DNA from: Gymnogyps californianus
Lineage: Eukaryota > Chordata > Aves > Accipitriformes > Cathartidae
NCBI RefSeq assembly: GCF_018139145.2
Contig: NC_059473.1
Coordinates: forward strand, 62,354,707-62,418,706
Length of the DNA: 64,000 nucleotides
Reading direction: 5' to 3'
Shown here: piece after piece, positions 41,401-54,000 of the stretch
Numbering within the stretch: position 1 is the stretch's first letter
Layout: every line of letters begins with the position of its first letter
Program-made: the position numbers and the translations under genes
The notes under the pieces: model-generated
What the model was told of the DNA's origin: nothing
Database searches by the model: none
The model's input: only the letters and a program-made list of their open reading frames with translations

Positions 41401-43814
41401 CCTTTGGGACTGCAGTCTGTACATCAGCTCTGCTGCACTTCCCTCAGGTACCTCCGCACTCAAGACACAGAAATCCACTACACTTCTGTGATCATTCAGA
41501 GGCAGTAAGTAGCAGTGAGACATGCGTCTTCCCTGCTGTTCATCCTTATCATCATTCTCCTACTGATACTGCCAGTCTCATCAATCCTGGTGTGTGCTGT
41601 GGTTGCCTCCTTCAGTCTTGCTTTTATTTCACACAGTTATTCCTACACTACCAGGCACAGATTTGGGGGTGAGGAAAGGTGGTGATGGTAGCTATGTCCT
41701 CCTTACCAAAACCACCCATTGCTGCACTGCTTCCAAACCAGCAACAGCCTTTATTTGTAAAAGTGGCAAGGAAAGAACAAAAATATTTTCCCTTTCTGCA
41801 TGTCTGACCTTTGTCACCTCAAAAATTTAACAGCTCCCCTGCTGAACATGTAAAACACAACATTTTTCAATAACCCAGAGTTTATCCAAATGTGAGGGGA
41901 TTTTCACGATGACAGCTAAAATCACATCCATTATGCTAGCATGACCTTCTCACCTAATTTCTGATCCCTGTGGCAGACCACAGTAATGATAAATCTTGTT
42001 GATGAGAGATTAGTAAGAAACAGCTGATGTTTCAGCTTAACTTTTCCCACAAAACTGAACAGAAATAGATGCAGGCATGGAATATACAATCCAGATGACA
42101 GAACTGCAGCAATACTGCAAGTGACCCAGAACAGGGATGTACGGTAAAATACAGTGAAACTTTCATTCTAGGCTTCATTATTAATGTAATCTTTAAATTC
42201 ACTTTGCCAGTCAGATTGCAATCAACTACATATGCAGTCGTCTCCAGATTCACACCACCCCATGTTGCAATGAACATCGTTGCGCTCATCTGTATTGAAT
42301 TTAGACTTTTCTTTTCACCTTATTAGGAAATGGCAGCAGGACTTGTTCCTCTCCTGGGCCTACCTGCTACCCCTGCATTGCCGTTCATACTAATGTTCAC
42401 CCATGACCTTTGCTGAGCCAGGGGGCAAGCATAAGGAACGGAGATAACCCTGCCCTCGAGTCGGCCTGCCCAGCAATGCAGCACGTACTAGCTGGATGAG
42501 GGAGTCGGGTGGACAGGGAAGGGCAGACGTGGAGAAAGGGTGTTTGCTGCGCTGGCGGGTTCCCTTTCCCACGAATTTTTTGCACTGACATGGTTCACTA
42601 CTGTGCAATGCTGTTTTTTCTACTTAGAAAAGACTTATCATCAGATGCCTTTCGAAGATGCAGCAGGAGACGATGGTTGTGGCTATGGCAGGACAGTGCT
42701 AGGCTAGTGCTCAAACCCCAGGGAAACCCAGAAATGTCATCATCCACAGTCCCCACTGGCTCACAGCTTCACATGGCTGACAGCTCAGGTCGCCCTGCAG
42801 CCCCGGCCCCTCATCACACTTAACCCAACACAGCGAGTCAAGCGGTAATTGCTCGTGGGCCGCAGACAGCTGAACAAACCATGGGCCAGCTCCCCCTCTG
42901 CAGGCACGGCGAGGAGAGGCGGAGGTTCTTACGTTTCGGTCCTGGCCTTGGGAGAGGGGTGGTAAAGAAAGACGCCAGGGCGTATGCCATTTGTGAACAA
43001 TTTTCTACATCAGCAAAGTAGCTTCCACACTCCTTCTTATATTTGGAGATGGTCTGACAGAAAGGGCATATGAAGAGCCAAAAGAGGTAACAGTTCAGAA
43101 ATAAGCCCAGAATAGTGTATTTTACAATATCTAAATCACATGTGTATGGACAAGGGTCTAAAGGGAATGCTCTTTGCTCTCTGCCCCTACTCAAGGGAGC
43201 CACGTAATGTAAGCATGGCCAGACAGAGCAACTGAAGTCATGCACCCAGGCTAGGGCAGTCCTGGATTTACCCTGAGGATGTGACAAAGGCATGCACATA
43301 CACCCATTCATGTTGCCTAATGAATCATGTGCTCTGTGTCCCATAAGGATGTCCCATAAGGAGGGAACAACCACATCATCCTCCCTCCCTGTCACAGCTG
43401 CTTGCAGCCCTGACTGGAAGACTGGGAAAAGCTTTACATTTCCCTGTATTTGGATCCTGGCCCTTTTTTTTTTCTTCATGCATCTCTGATTCAAGGTTAC
43501 TTTCTCTGTTTATCCCATTGAAAATATTTTTATGCTTAAAATAAAAAAAGGGAGAGGCTTAAGTGCAAGTCTGTCTCTGACAAAGTTAGTAGGCTTCAGC
43601 TTTGAGGCACAGATGAAATACTTGCAATCCAGCCTGAGAGAAAGGCAGCCTTAGCAAAACACTCTACACTCAGCACAAAAAGGGGTTCTAAAGTTGGGCT
43701 AAGATGTTGCACCTTGTGGCCACAAGCCACGAGACAAAGAAGAGATGAAGAAAAATATCTCACGTTCACTGATCAAGAAAATAAGTTCTGTATCAGTAGA
43801 ATATTCCTTTTTTC

Positions 43815-43829
43815 GGGGGGGGGGGGGGG
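43815..43829 (+). repeat. Homopolymer G15
   Basis: Fifteen G in a row, followed by an A/G-only stretch to about 43852. The exact length may be unreliable because long G runs are hard to sequence. Confidence 0.85.
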
Positions 43830-45779
43830 AAGAAAAAAAGGGGAAAAAAAGGATGTTCAGGAAGCCCTCTTATTTGCATGAATCATTGTATATACTGATT
43901 ATCAAAATACACCACAGAGAGTGCCTTCAGAGGATCTCAAAATGCTTTTCAAGCTATAAATGTTAAGGAATGACTTATGACTTCACTTTGGGCTGAGGGC
44001 CACCTGCTCTGGGTTGTAATGCAATAGCAATACACTGCAGAAATACAGAGAGTTAGGGCAGAGGCCTTCACTAGGTATAAACTTTCCGAGCAGAATCCAA
44101 CCACTGTCTGGTAATAGAAAGAAATCGTTTCAATTACCAGTTTATTCCCTAACTGCTTATTTTTTTGTACCTTGCCCTGATAATTCTGGTGCTGCCATCA
44201 GCAGAAAATAAAGGTCCAGCTCTTTGCAGCTGTAAATCAGAGCAGCTCCTTTGGAGCCAGCTGAGCTCCACACATTGACGTCCAATGAGAATCCCATCCA
44301 AGGGGCTGAATTACTGGGCCATTAGCAAGTCCTCTGTTCCTATGAAGTGAACATTTTACCCAACCGATACTTCAGGGGCCCTGAGAGAGACAGAACGGAT
44401 TTACTCAATTAGAATTTGGCCAACACATTGCATTTAATGAAGCTACTTTTAGGAAAAGTGCCAAAAAAGCAATCTTTATTGACCACAAGTGGCCACAGCC
44501 TCCACTTTGCGGCTCATCCAAACACCAAGTGCTGCAGTGCTCCAGCTCACATCCTCTCCTCAGAAAGGATGAAAGGCAGAGCACCATTTCTTCAACCACT
44601 TCACCTACTTCCTGCAGCCCTTTGCTCTTTCTCACACTTCTCCCACCCAATGACAGGTCTAAACCTATTCTTCTTGCTGCAGCTTGCTGGATAGTCCTTG
44701 TTAAAAATAGAACAAAATATGATTAGATTCAGGTTTCATTTCACACGAGATCTAGGTCAGGGCTGACAATATCGTTTGAGCTGCTGCAACAGTTCTCTGT
44801 TTCCACAACAGGGGAGGTCCTGCTCCTCTCACCAGCTTACGGCTCTGCAGACCCTCCTCTGCGCCGGCTCCGGCACTTGTCAGGCTCTCTGATGAACTGA
44901 TCTAACTCACTAGCTCAACAGAAAAGTAATCCAACTAAGGAAAAAAGAATTGTTTTCCAGCATGTTAGAATGCTGATGGATAAAATGGGAATAGTCCTTC
45001 TGGCAGTAGCAAGCTACTAGGTCAGCTCAGGTGTACTGACATCCTGCTCACTTACTACTTAATCTCAGCGCTACCTAAAGTGTGGTCTTCCTATTACCAC
45101 AGCCAGAGACAGAATACAGGACCAGGTGGATGACTGTTGTGAGCAGCAGGGTATTTGTTATTTCTTAAAGACTAGCTACCACTGCAGGAGTCCTCCTTCC
45201 CCCACTTCTGCTGGGTATCACAGCCTCCTCTCCTATTTGGGTGCTGGCACCCCTCTGACGCAGCTGTGGGCTGGTTTGGGGTTTAACCTGGCAGAAAACC
45301 AATCTTGCAAAAGAAAAAAAAAATATTTTTTTGCTGGTGTGGCTCCCCAAACTGGCTTACTACGGGGTTGGGGCGCTAGTGCTTCACTCAGTGCAGAAGC
45401 TGAGAAGAGCCGAGGGCTTTTGAGCATCCATGTGCCCCCACACATCAGTAACACTCAGGCCATGAAGAGCTCCTCTGGCAGATCACTCTTGTTTCACATC
45501 ACTTCCAGTTTGCAAAGCTGGGCAGATTTCTAGGCCAAAAAAGCTACCTCGAATGGCAGGCTGTGGCAGCATCTGCCTTTGCAGCCCAGAGGGAAAAGGT
45601 GTGCTATACGACACTGTGGACCCCTTAAAGAAAGGGTTATGGTCTGGGGACCAGAGGACCGGAGAGATTTCTGAGGTCCCATCACTACGTGCCAGCTCAG
45701 TGAGGCATGCTGTCGGCATAGGGCTGGGCACCTTACCAAAATAACAGGGCTAGAAGAGCTGGCTTGTGCAACTCGGGCA

Positions 45780-45852
45780 CACGGACAGCGCCAGACCTCA
45801 CCCAGACAGGGAATCTTTCAAGGTCCCTCCTAGCTTTATCGTTCCATGATTT
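45780..45852 (+). mobile_element. Possible CR1 3' tail remnant
   Basis: The segment AATCTTTCAAGGTCCCTCCT followed by GTTCCATGATTT resembles the very end of CR1. It is short and diverged, with no upstream CR1 body that I can recognise. Confidence 0.42.
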
Positions 45853-48284
45853 GCCAGGTGTCAGCAACATTAAAGTTGGGCACTGTGATGCTCAGTCCCC
45901 TTTTCAATCCATCCCTTTGGAGGGTATTACTAAAAACTACAACAACAAAAAAAGCAATAGCTTTTTTAAAATCAGCATTTGCTGAGATTCATCGGTTTTC
46001 TGGAATTTCTGTTTTCTCAGTTTAGGTGGTCCCGGTGCCCTACGGCTAACACCAGAAAGCTTCAGCCTACAAACTGCCAGCTAGTTCAGTTTCTGAAAAA
46101 CAAAGTCGCAAGCTGAACACCTCTAGTGTCACAGCAATCATACACAGAAAAAAACTTAAGTAAGTCTCAAGGGGAGAGTCAAGTTGTACCAGTCATCATG
46201 TTACTCAGCTATCTCTTCCTGGGTGTTTCCACCAGTTTCCATAGAATTAAAAATAAAATGCCGGCTCTAGCAGTAACAGGACTTACAGCTTCTTCCCCCG
46301 TCCCCCCATTCAAGGCATTGCTCCCACCCACGTGCTGCACCCACTGCCCTCGCCAGCGTGCTGCTGCACGGCTGCACTTCAACTGGGTCACTCAAACGAT
46401 TCAGGTTAAAAATACCCTACCACCACCACCAAGAAGAACTAATTTTAACTCAGATCATTGCAGTGATCCAGTTGGGGGTTTTTTGTGACAGTATCTCATG
46501 AAACTATGACCTGAATTCTGGTCACAATAACTGCTAATTGAACTTCACCCATCCTTTGCTCGTAAAGGAATCCACACATTTGGATGTTAACTCTGGAGCA
46601 TAATGCTGTTCTCAGAGTTAATGGTAGCCTTTCCAGTGACTATTTTAGCAGACGTCTCCTGGACTGAAAACCGAATTTGAAAAGTTGTATTTTAAATCTC
46701 AGTCTGACCCTCTACACAAAAGACAGGGAAGACACAATACCCAACACACGACGATAATGACCAGCTCCAGTGTTTGGAACTGTGCATCACATCTTCTGCT
46801 CACAAAGAAAATGAAAGCTCTCGCGCTTCCATACGGACACCCTGGGTTCTCACACACGAGAACAGGCCATGTGCCAGCAGCGAGGTGGTTGCTCAAACTT
46901 CAAGGATCGTATCTCTGCTCCAAGTCATTCTGGTAGATCCTAATTGGCAAATCCCCTCAGCACTATGAATGTACTGAGTTTCTTTCTTTCTTTGCTTATT
47001 GTACTACAAAATGTTATTAAATCAAGACCACAGCATCCCAGAACACAAAAGACTCATCTTTCTGTTACACCGGAGGCTGAATGTAATGTAAAGAAAATGA
47101 GGCATTTGTTTTAAAGAAAGGAAAAAAACAGTGTGGTCCATGCCATTTTTATTAGAAGCAGCCTTTTTTTGTGGGTTGGTAATGCAGTGTTACCTCCTAA
47201 AATTCAGGGTCACATCTGAATTACATCAACTGGAGACAGTTTTGGGTTTAAGTTTGTGCTTCTAGACCATTGCTAGACTGCCAAACCATTGCACAAAACC
47301 ACACTTTTGACTGGTGCTATTCTGTACAGCTAGAAAGTCTGTTCAGAAAAGTCTTGACAGAAATAGCAGCTTGACATAGGGTCAGGAAGAGATGGACCTG
47401 CCACCGCAAGAGATGTCTTACTCAGCAGCAGTTCTCTGCACTTGCCTCAGTCAACCCATTCCTCTTCACCTATCATTTCCTGCATCATTAAATACACCCA
47501 CAACACTTTAAAATATAGATTAAAATAACTGCAATTTACAAGCATGGTACACAACAGCATGGTATGTTCAGCTGGCTCCCCAGAAAGAAGATTGAACTTC
47601 TCCTTCTATAAAAGATCACATTTACCTTCTGTGTACAGAACGGTGGCTGCCGTTAACCCACCCAGGCCTTCCACATCTTCAGTTTATTATGTTTGCTATT
47701 ATCTATTTCTATGTCTCTTTTATATACATACCAATAGAGATTCTTGATGGAACACAGCTTCATCTGCAGTTACCATTGAATTAACATATACCATACTAAC
47801 ATCTTAATTATATATTACTGTAACATATCATATGATGTAGCATGTTCTATTGTAGCTATAAGGCACATAGACCTGCAGAGCTGTAGTAAGGCATTTTAAT
47901 AGTGTAAGCTTTGTAACACCACAGCTGCAGGGACACACTGCAACATCACTGCTCTCCTTGGTGCCCTTCTCCCCCAGGGAGGAGCTGGGATCTTTGCTGC
48001 ACCCTGGAGAATCGCATTGGCACTGGCAGATAGCAGGGGGAGACATACAATGCGGACACCAGGTTGTGCATCTGAAACCCCTGCAATTTTTGCATTATAA
48101 TCCCTGCTCTTGGGACCCTGTGTCTCAGACCAATGAATGATCTTTCTGCCTCATCTCCCTGCATGTAAAATTCAGGTAGTGAACGTGGTTGTGAGTTATT
48201 TTGAGTGCAAGCAACATTTACTTCTCAGTAAGATTAATTGCTTTCATCTAATTTAAAATGCCTAAAAAAAATTATAAACATAGA

Positions 48285-48660
48285 ATATTTTATGTTGCTA
48301 GGGAACTCTAGAGGTCACGTCCCCTTCCTAAAGGAAGCAGGACCAATTTTGAAGTTACGTCAAGTTGCTCAGGTCCTGTCAGTTTTGAATATTTCCAAGG
48401 ATAGAGACTGCACATCTCTGGGTACTTGTTCCCATGTTTGATTACCTTCACAGTGAATTTTTTTTCCTTCTATCTAATCTTCCTTGGTGCAGCCCATGCC
48501 CTTGGCCTCTCACCTCGCCACTGTGCACCACTGTGTCTTCCATAGCCTTCCATCATCAGTTGAAGACAACAGTTCATTCCCCTTGAGCCTTCTCCAGACT
48601 GAACAAACCCAGCTCTTCTTCTGTTGAGATGACATGGGACACCCTTATTTCATGACAAGA
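48285..48660 (-). mobile_element. Older CR1 LINE 3' fragment
   Basis: Diverged CR1 in reverse: the + strand reads CTCTAGAGGTCACGTCC, then GCAGGACCAA, TTTGAATATTTCCAAGGAT, TTTGATTACCTTCACAGTG and CTTGAGCCTTCTCCAGACTG, in the usual order. No long frame survives, so it is older than the copy at 50019. The second solo LTR lies only 270 bp downstream. Confidence 0.82.
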
Positions 48661-48925
48661 GAGCCCACGTACATGCTTAACTGCAGCAGTGAGTTCCCTG
48701 CCTGCTTGAACTGCTGCTATCCAAGCGAAGCAGCCACCGCTCCCCATTCATCCCCCAGTCTTCCCAGTACCTCACCATGAACTCCACCACAGCTTAACCC
48801 CTCACCGATTTTGCCAGCGTACCGGCTCGTGTGATCATTTCCTAACCCAGCCTGGTGAAAACGCATCAGGCAGCTTTAGATTTAGTTAGGAAAATGCTCA
48901 AGCAAACCAGATCATTTTGACCTGG

Positions 48926-49495
48926 TGTCGTGGTTTAACCCCAGCCAGCAACTAAGCACCACGCAGCCCCTTCCCCCTCCCCCCTCCCAGTGGGGTGGGG
49001 AGGAGGAAAGGAAAAAGGTAAAACTCGTGGGCTGAGATAAGAACAGTTTAATAACTAAAGTAAAAACAAAAATACACTAACTAAGAATAATAATAATTGT
49101 AATGAAAAAGTATGCAACAAAAAAAAGAAATAAGAAAAGACAAGTGATGCACAGTGCAATTGCTCACCACCCGCTGACTGATGCCAGAGCCGCGATCTGC
49201 CCCTCCTGGCCAACTCCCCCCTGTTTATATACTGGGCATGACGTTCCATGGTATGGAATACCCCTTTGGCTAGTCCAGGTCAGCTGCCCTGGCTATGCTC
49301 CCTCCCAGCTTCTTGCACACCTGCTTGCTGGCAGAGCACGGGAAACTGAAAAATCCTTAACTTAGGATAAGCGCTACTTAGCAACAACTAAAACATCAGC
49401 ATGTTATCAACATCATTCTCACACTAAATCCAAAACACAGCACTGTACCAGCTATTAAGAAGAGAGTTAACTCTGTCCCAGCCAAAACCAGGACA
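48926..49495 (-). mobile_element. Second solo LTR of the same ERVL-like family, 570 bp
   Basis: It is closely similar along its whole length to the copy at 15763-16345 and in the same orientation. It is flanked by a perfect 5-bp duplication CCTGG (48921-48925 and 49496-49500). The TATA box is at 49223-49231 and the ATTAAA at 49047-49052, both on the - strand. No internal genes are present. The different target duplications show two independent insertions, not a segmental copy. Confidence 0.92.
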
Positions 49496-49500
49496 CCTGG

Positions 49501-50018
49501 CTTTGCTCGGGGGATGACTACGTAGGCAGCTGTGCCAGCTGAGTAGAGGAGCAACTGTTGGCAAACAGGTGGGTTCATCCAGGTCTGCTGGGAATACAAA
49601 ATCCTCACCCCCCTGCAGCTGCAGCTCAACGGGATGTGTGACACAGCATCAGCTACTTGGGCCCTACCTCTCATAAGCTCAAGTTCCTACGCTTGATAAA
49701 GTTCTTCTCCTGAGGCTTTGGCAAACCTTTCCAAGTCCTCCGCAGAGTAGTAATTGTTAACAATAACATTTACACAGGTGTATGAACTTTCCGCATGTAC
49801 TGTTCCTACTTGCCAGGCAAAATGTTACAAGGATTAATAAGAAGAAAAATGCAGCACCACGAGAACTTGGTTAAAGCACACCCATGCGTGTTACATTCAA
49901 CTAGAGAAAACAAAACAAGCAAAAGTCTTTTCTAATCCTTAAAGGTTAAGAAGCGTAAGTCAGTCTTGTAAAGACATTTTGTCTTGTCATACCAGCCTAC
50001 CACTGAGAAGCCGCTCTA
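49501..50018. other. Intergenic gap between solo LTR and CR1
   Basis: About 520 bp with no feature that I can recognise. Confidence 0.65.
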
Positions 50019-50050
50019 GAATAGAACAGAACAGAACAGAACAGAATAGA
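50019..50050. repeat. (ACAGA)n short tandem repeat at CR1 3' end
   Basis: AGAATAGAACAGAACAGAAC and continuation, forming the 3' terminal tail of the reverse-oriented CR1. Confidence 0.85.
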
Positions 50051-51031
50051 CTGTTTCAGTTGGAAGGGACCTACAATGACTATGTAGTCCAACTGCCTGA
50101 CCACTTGAGGGCTGATGAAAAGTTAAAGCATGTTCTTAAGGGCATCGTCCAAATGCCTCTTAAACACTGACAGGCTTGGGGTATCGACCACCTCTCTAGG
50201 AAGCCTGTTCCAGTGTTTGACCACCATCTCGTAAAGAAATGCTTCCTAATGTCCAGTCTAAACCTCCCCAGGCACAGCTTCGAACCATTCCCACGCATTC
50301 TATCACTGGATACCAGAGAGAAGAGCTCAGCACCTCCCTCTCCACATCCCCTCCTCAGGAAGCTGTAGAGAGCAATGAGGTCGCCCCTCAGCCTCCTTTT
50401 CTCCAAACTAGACAAGCCCCAAGTCCTTAGCCGCTCCTCATAGGACATTCCTTCCAGCCCTTTCACCAGCTTTGTTGTCCTCTTCTGGACACGTTCAAGT
50501 ACCTTAACATCCTCCTTAAGTGTGGGGCCCGGAACTGCACAGAGTATTCAAGGTGAGGCCGCACCAACGCTGAATACAGCGGGATAATCACCTCTTTTGA
50601 CCGGCTAGTTATGCTGTGATTGAGGCATCCCAGGCTGCGGTTTGCCCTCTTGGCTGCCAGGGCACACTGCTGACTCATACTGAGCCTGCTGTCAACCAGC
50701 ACCCCCAGATCCCTTTCCACAGGGCTGCTCTCCAGCCACTCCTCTCCCAATTTATACTTGTGCCTGGCATTACTCCATCCTAGGTGCAGGATCTGGCATT
50801 TGGACTTGTTAAATTTCATCCCATTAATCATTGCCCAGTGCTCCAATCTATCTAGATCCCTCTGCAAGGCCTCCTGTCCCTCAAGAGAGTCAACAGCACC
50901 TCCCAGTTTGGTATTATCAGCAAACTTGCTAATGGTGCATTCAACTCCTGCATCCAGATCATTGATAAATATATCGAACAGAAATGTACCCTACAGGGCA
51001 TCTCCCAGGGGTACTCCAACCAGCAAAGTCT
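50019..51031 (-). mobile_element. CR1 LINE, about 1 kb, 3' portion of ORF2
   Basis: On the - strand it encodes the C-terminal part of the CR1 reverse transcriptase (for example LEHWAMINGMKFNKSKCQIL and LGVLVDSRLSMSQQCALAAK) in several frames, so frameshifts are present. It ends in a short AGAACAGAACAG-type microsatellite (50019-50050, + strand view) in place of the usual 8-bp CR1 tail. It is 5'-truncated near 51031. Confidence 0.93.
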
Positions 51032-54000
51032 GAACAATAAATGTGTGACAACCATTTTGAAGTCTGTTGGATATGTATTTTTGTTTTAAAAACTTCTGCT
51101 GAAACAACTTAGCTAAGAGTCACAGTCACAGCTGATGATTAACTACTTAACTGCTACGACTTGTGAGGTGTCTACTACTTGGTCCCAAAAGCCAGGGGCA
51201 AGGTTAAGACACTATGATGAAGTTAATTCACATGGTTTGTGCCCTCACTCTGTTGACTCCAGGACTCAAAAGCCTGTCTGAAATATCTTCCACTGTGCTG
51301 GTGCAGTGTGCACCTACAGCTGTCAGAGGGAGTGACGGTAATATGAAGGAAAGTCAGGCTTATTTTGGGGTCCTCACTACCACACTACAGGTTTTCAAAA
51401 GTGCAATACAGACATTTCTGGTCTTGTTCATGCCTGTCCATTTTCAAATTGATGAAGTTAAACCAGTGCAAGTTCTTGCATGCACATTTATCGTGCCCTG
51501 ACCTCCGTCAAAACAATCAGAAGAAAATGAGAGTTCACAGCTACACGTATTTTTTCTGAAGATTATACACACCCACTTTAAAATTTGGCCCACTCTCTCT
51601 GGCTTGGCTCACAAAGCTACATTTCCACTAATCAGCAGCTGAGCGCAGTGGGGAGAGAGGATTCAATAATAATCTGGCCTGGAAAGTCCAGCTGCTTTAT
51701 GTGTAGGTGTGTGTTTGCACAGAGGTGGCAGCTGAGCGGCGAAGGGACAACAGGGCAGCTGTGCTCTCAGCCCAGGAGCAGAACGGGGCTGGCCTCTCCA
51801 GCGCTCCTCTCCTGCCAGCACATTTTCATCAGAGAAGGTCAGACATGGAGCATGCCAAAATCCACACAAATAACAAACCTCCAGTGAGGCCACGACAACA
51901 CTGCCATCCCCACGGAGGAGAGTGCCAGCATGCAGACACCATCCTCGGCAAAAGCTGAGTGCAACCCACAGACTCCCCTCCCAAGGCGTTCTTGCATTGG
52001 GCTGTACTCAGTGCTATGGCTATAAACTCCTACTGGCTCTAGCGACAGTAATGACAAGAGAGAGACCAAAGGAAGCCCTTTGTACTTGACAACAGTTTCT
52101 CCCACGCCAAATTTTATGTTGCAAGTAAACTAAACTAGTCATCAAACACCTTGATTGAAGCTCTCCCCATCTTCATCTAAATGCTAATTCCACCTTTCCC
52201 CCAGTCTGCTGTGTCAGGACATTCCTCCCTCCAACCGTGCTCTGCTGTACGCTCTCCAGAGGGGAAGTGAAATGTTAATTCTCCCATCACCTCTTTCATG
52301 CCTTCAGCCTTCAGCCAGATGTCCTCACCTTACTGTATGAATTGGATTTCTGATTCTTTTCTTCCTGTGAAAGAGATTTAGAGGGTAATTCCTCATTAAT
52401 AAGAATATTATAATTCTTATTAAGAATTCCTTGTTAATGAGACATCCACCAAACACATGACTAGAGTAATTTATACAGTGCTTGTTCTCAGCAATACCTG
52501 TACTCTGAATTTCTGATGTCCAGCAATTATCTGAAGCACTAGTACAAATCCTCTTCTGGCATAAACAGGCACACCACCGTTTCCACAGACTTCAGGAGAC
52601 AGACGACAGCTACATTGCCAAAATCCTTGGCTTCCCGGCTCTGCTGCAAGCTACTCCTTTCTCATTTGTTCCAGCCACAGACGGGCAGCTCCTGAAAACT
52701 ACTTCTATTAGGATCTTCCCAAAGAGCAGAAAGATGGCTGGGCGATCCCGCTCCACCTGCTACGTAGCTGCTCCACCTCCATGGGCAGGATGCCTCGCAC
52801 TAAGCAGTCACATCACAGCAGTAACAGTATGCCCCCGCCGATCTTCTTCCAGTGCACAAGTAATGAAGCAAGGACCCTCACGAGACATCTCTGTGGTGCA
52901 GGGAATTTGAGCAAGCTCACGATGCTTTATGTTCTCCTGGGCAACAGGTATTATGCCATTAACATGCAGTAGCAGGGGCAGTTAAGTGTTGTTCCTTTTT
53001 TCCTTCCTTTTCCATGCAAACCTTTAAGATAAATAGTCCTCAGCAGCAGGTCACAAGCATATTACAGATGAGGGAGGCAGAACACAGAGGCAAAATAATT
53101 CAGCTCAGTCATACCCATGCTGGCCCTCTCCAGGGCTGGCTTCAGCCTCTCCGCGTTGCATCTTGTACGGGCAAGCACCGAGGTGCAGAGCCAGCTCAGT
53201 GGGTCTGGAAGGAGCCAGGTCCATGCCCCCCTGGCTGTGAGCATCCCTTCAGCCTCAGCATGGGTGGGAGGGAAGAGGTGAAGAAGCAGAACAAGGACTC
53301 TTCCAGCCAGAGCCACGGGAAGTTATATTCAACAAGGTACAAGCACTGCCAATTTTTAAGTGAGGACTGCTTACAAAAACATCGGGAAAAACTGACATAA
53401 AACTTTTGACAGGAAATGCCCCTTACTCTGCACTTGACTTGTACTCCAACCAACCCGGCTGCCCACCGCCTTCAGCAGTGACTTACAGCTTACGCACTAT
53501 TTTGCTACTGACCATTCGGTTCCCATGTCCTCCCCGGCCGTACGCCAAGGTCTGCAGCCTGCTCCCTTTCCGCTGTCGGCCCAGCCAGCCACTGTAGCAG
53601 TGACTGCACCAAATGGAAAGGCTGCCCGATGGCAAGGAAAGACTCCCACGCAGTTCAATATATTCTTTGGCAGAAAATTGAGATTAAAAAGCAGGCTAAA
53701 CTCAATTACTATTTGTGTAACTGGAGTATCCTGGTTACAGAGCTTGTAACCATAGCAATCATTTAAACAAAGCTTTAAAAAAAATATTCCCTTGTTATTA
53801 AAATGTTAATCCTTGATTCTGATTCAGTTTCTTGATCTTCCTCTTGTCTCCGATCTCAGAGGTGCTGTCTGCCTCCAGGTCTTATAAGAGACATGGGAAA
53901 GGAAGAGCTTGTCTCAGAGCCACCAAGTATCCTCAACTAGTATTTGTGTCTTGTGCCAATAGAACGATGCTTCCTAAACATACGAATACGAAAAGATGTT

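Larger units (their letters stand above)
38461..48284. other. Intergenic, TXLNB to HECA, left part
   Basis: It holds a possible CR1 tail at 45780-45852, a 15-base G run at 43815-43829 and a 218-codon ORF of unknown meaning at 42838-43494 (-). I recognise nothing else. Confidence 0.65.

Noticed and set aside
50080..51055. Three - strand ORFs of 67-134 codons that might look like a gene
   Set aside because: They are broken pieces of CR1 ORF2, out of frame with each other.
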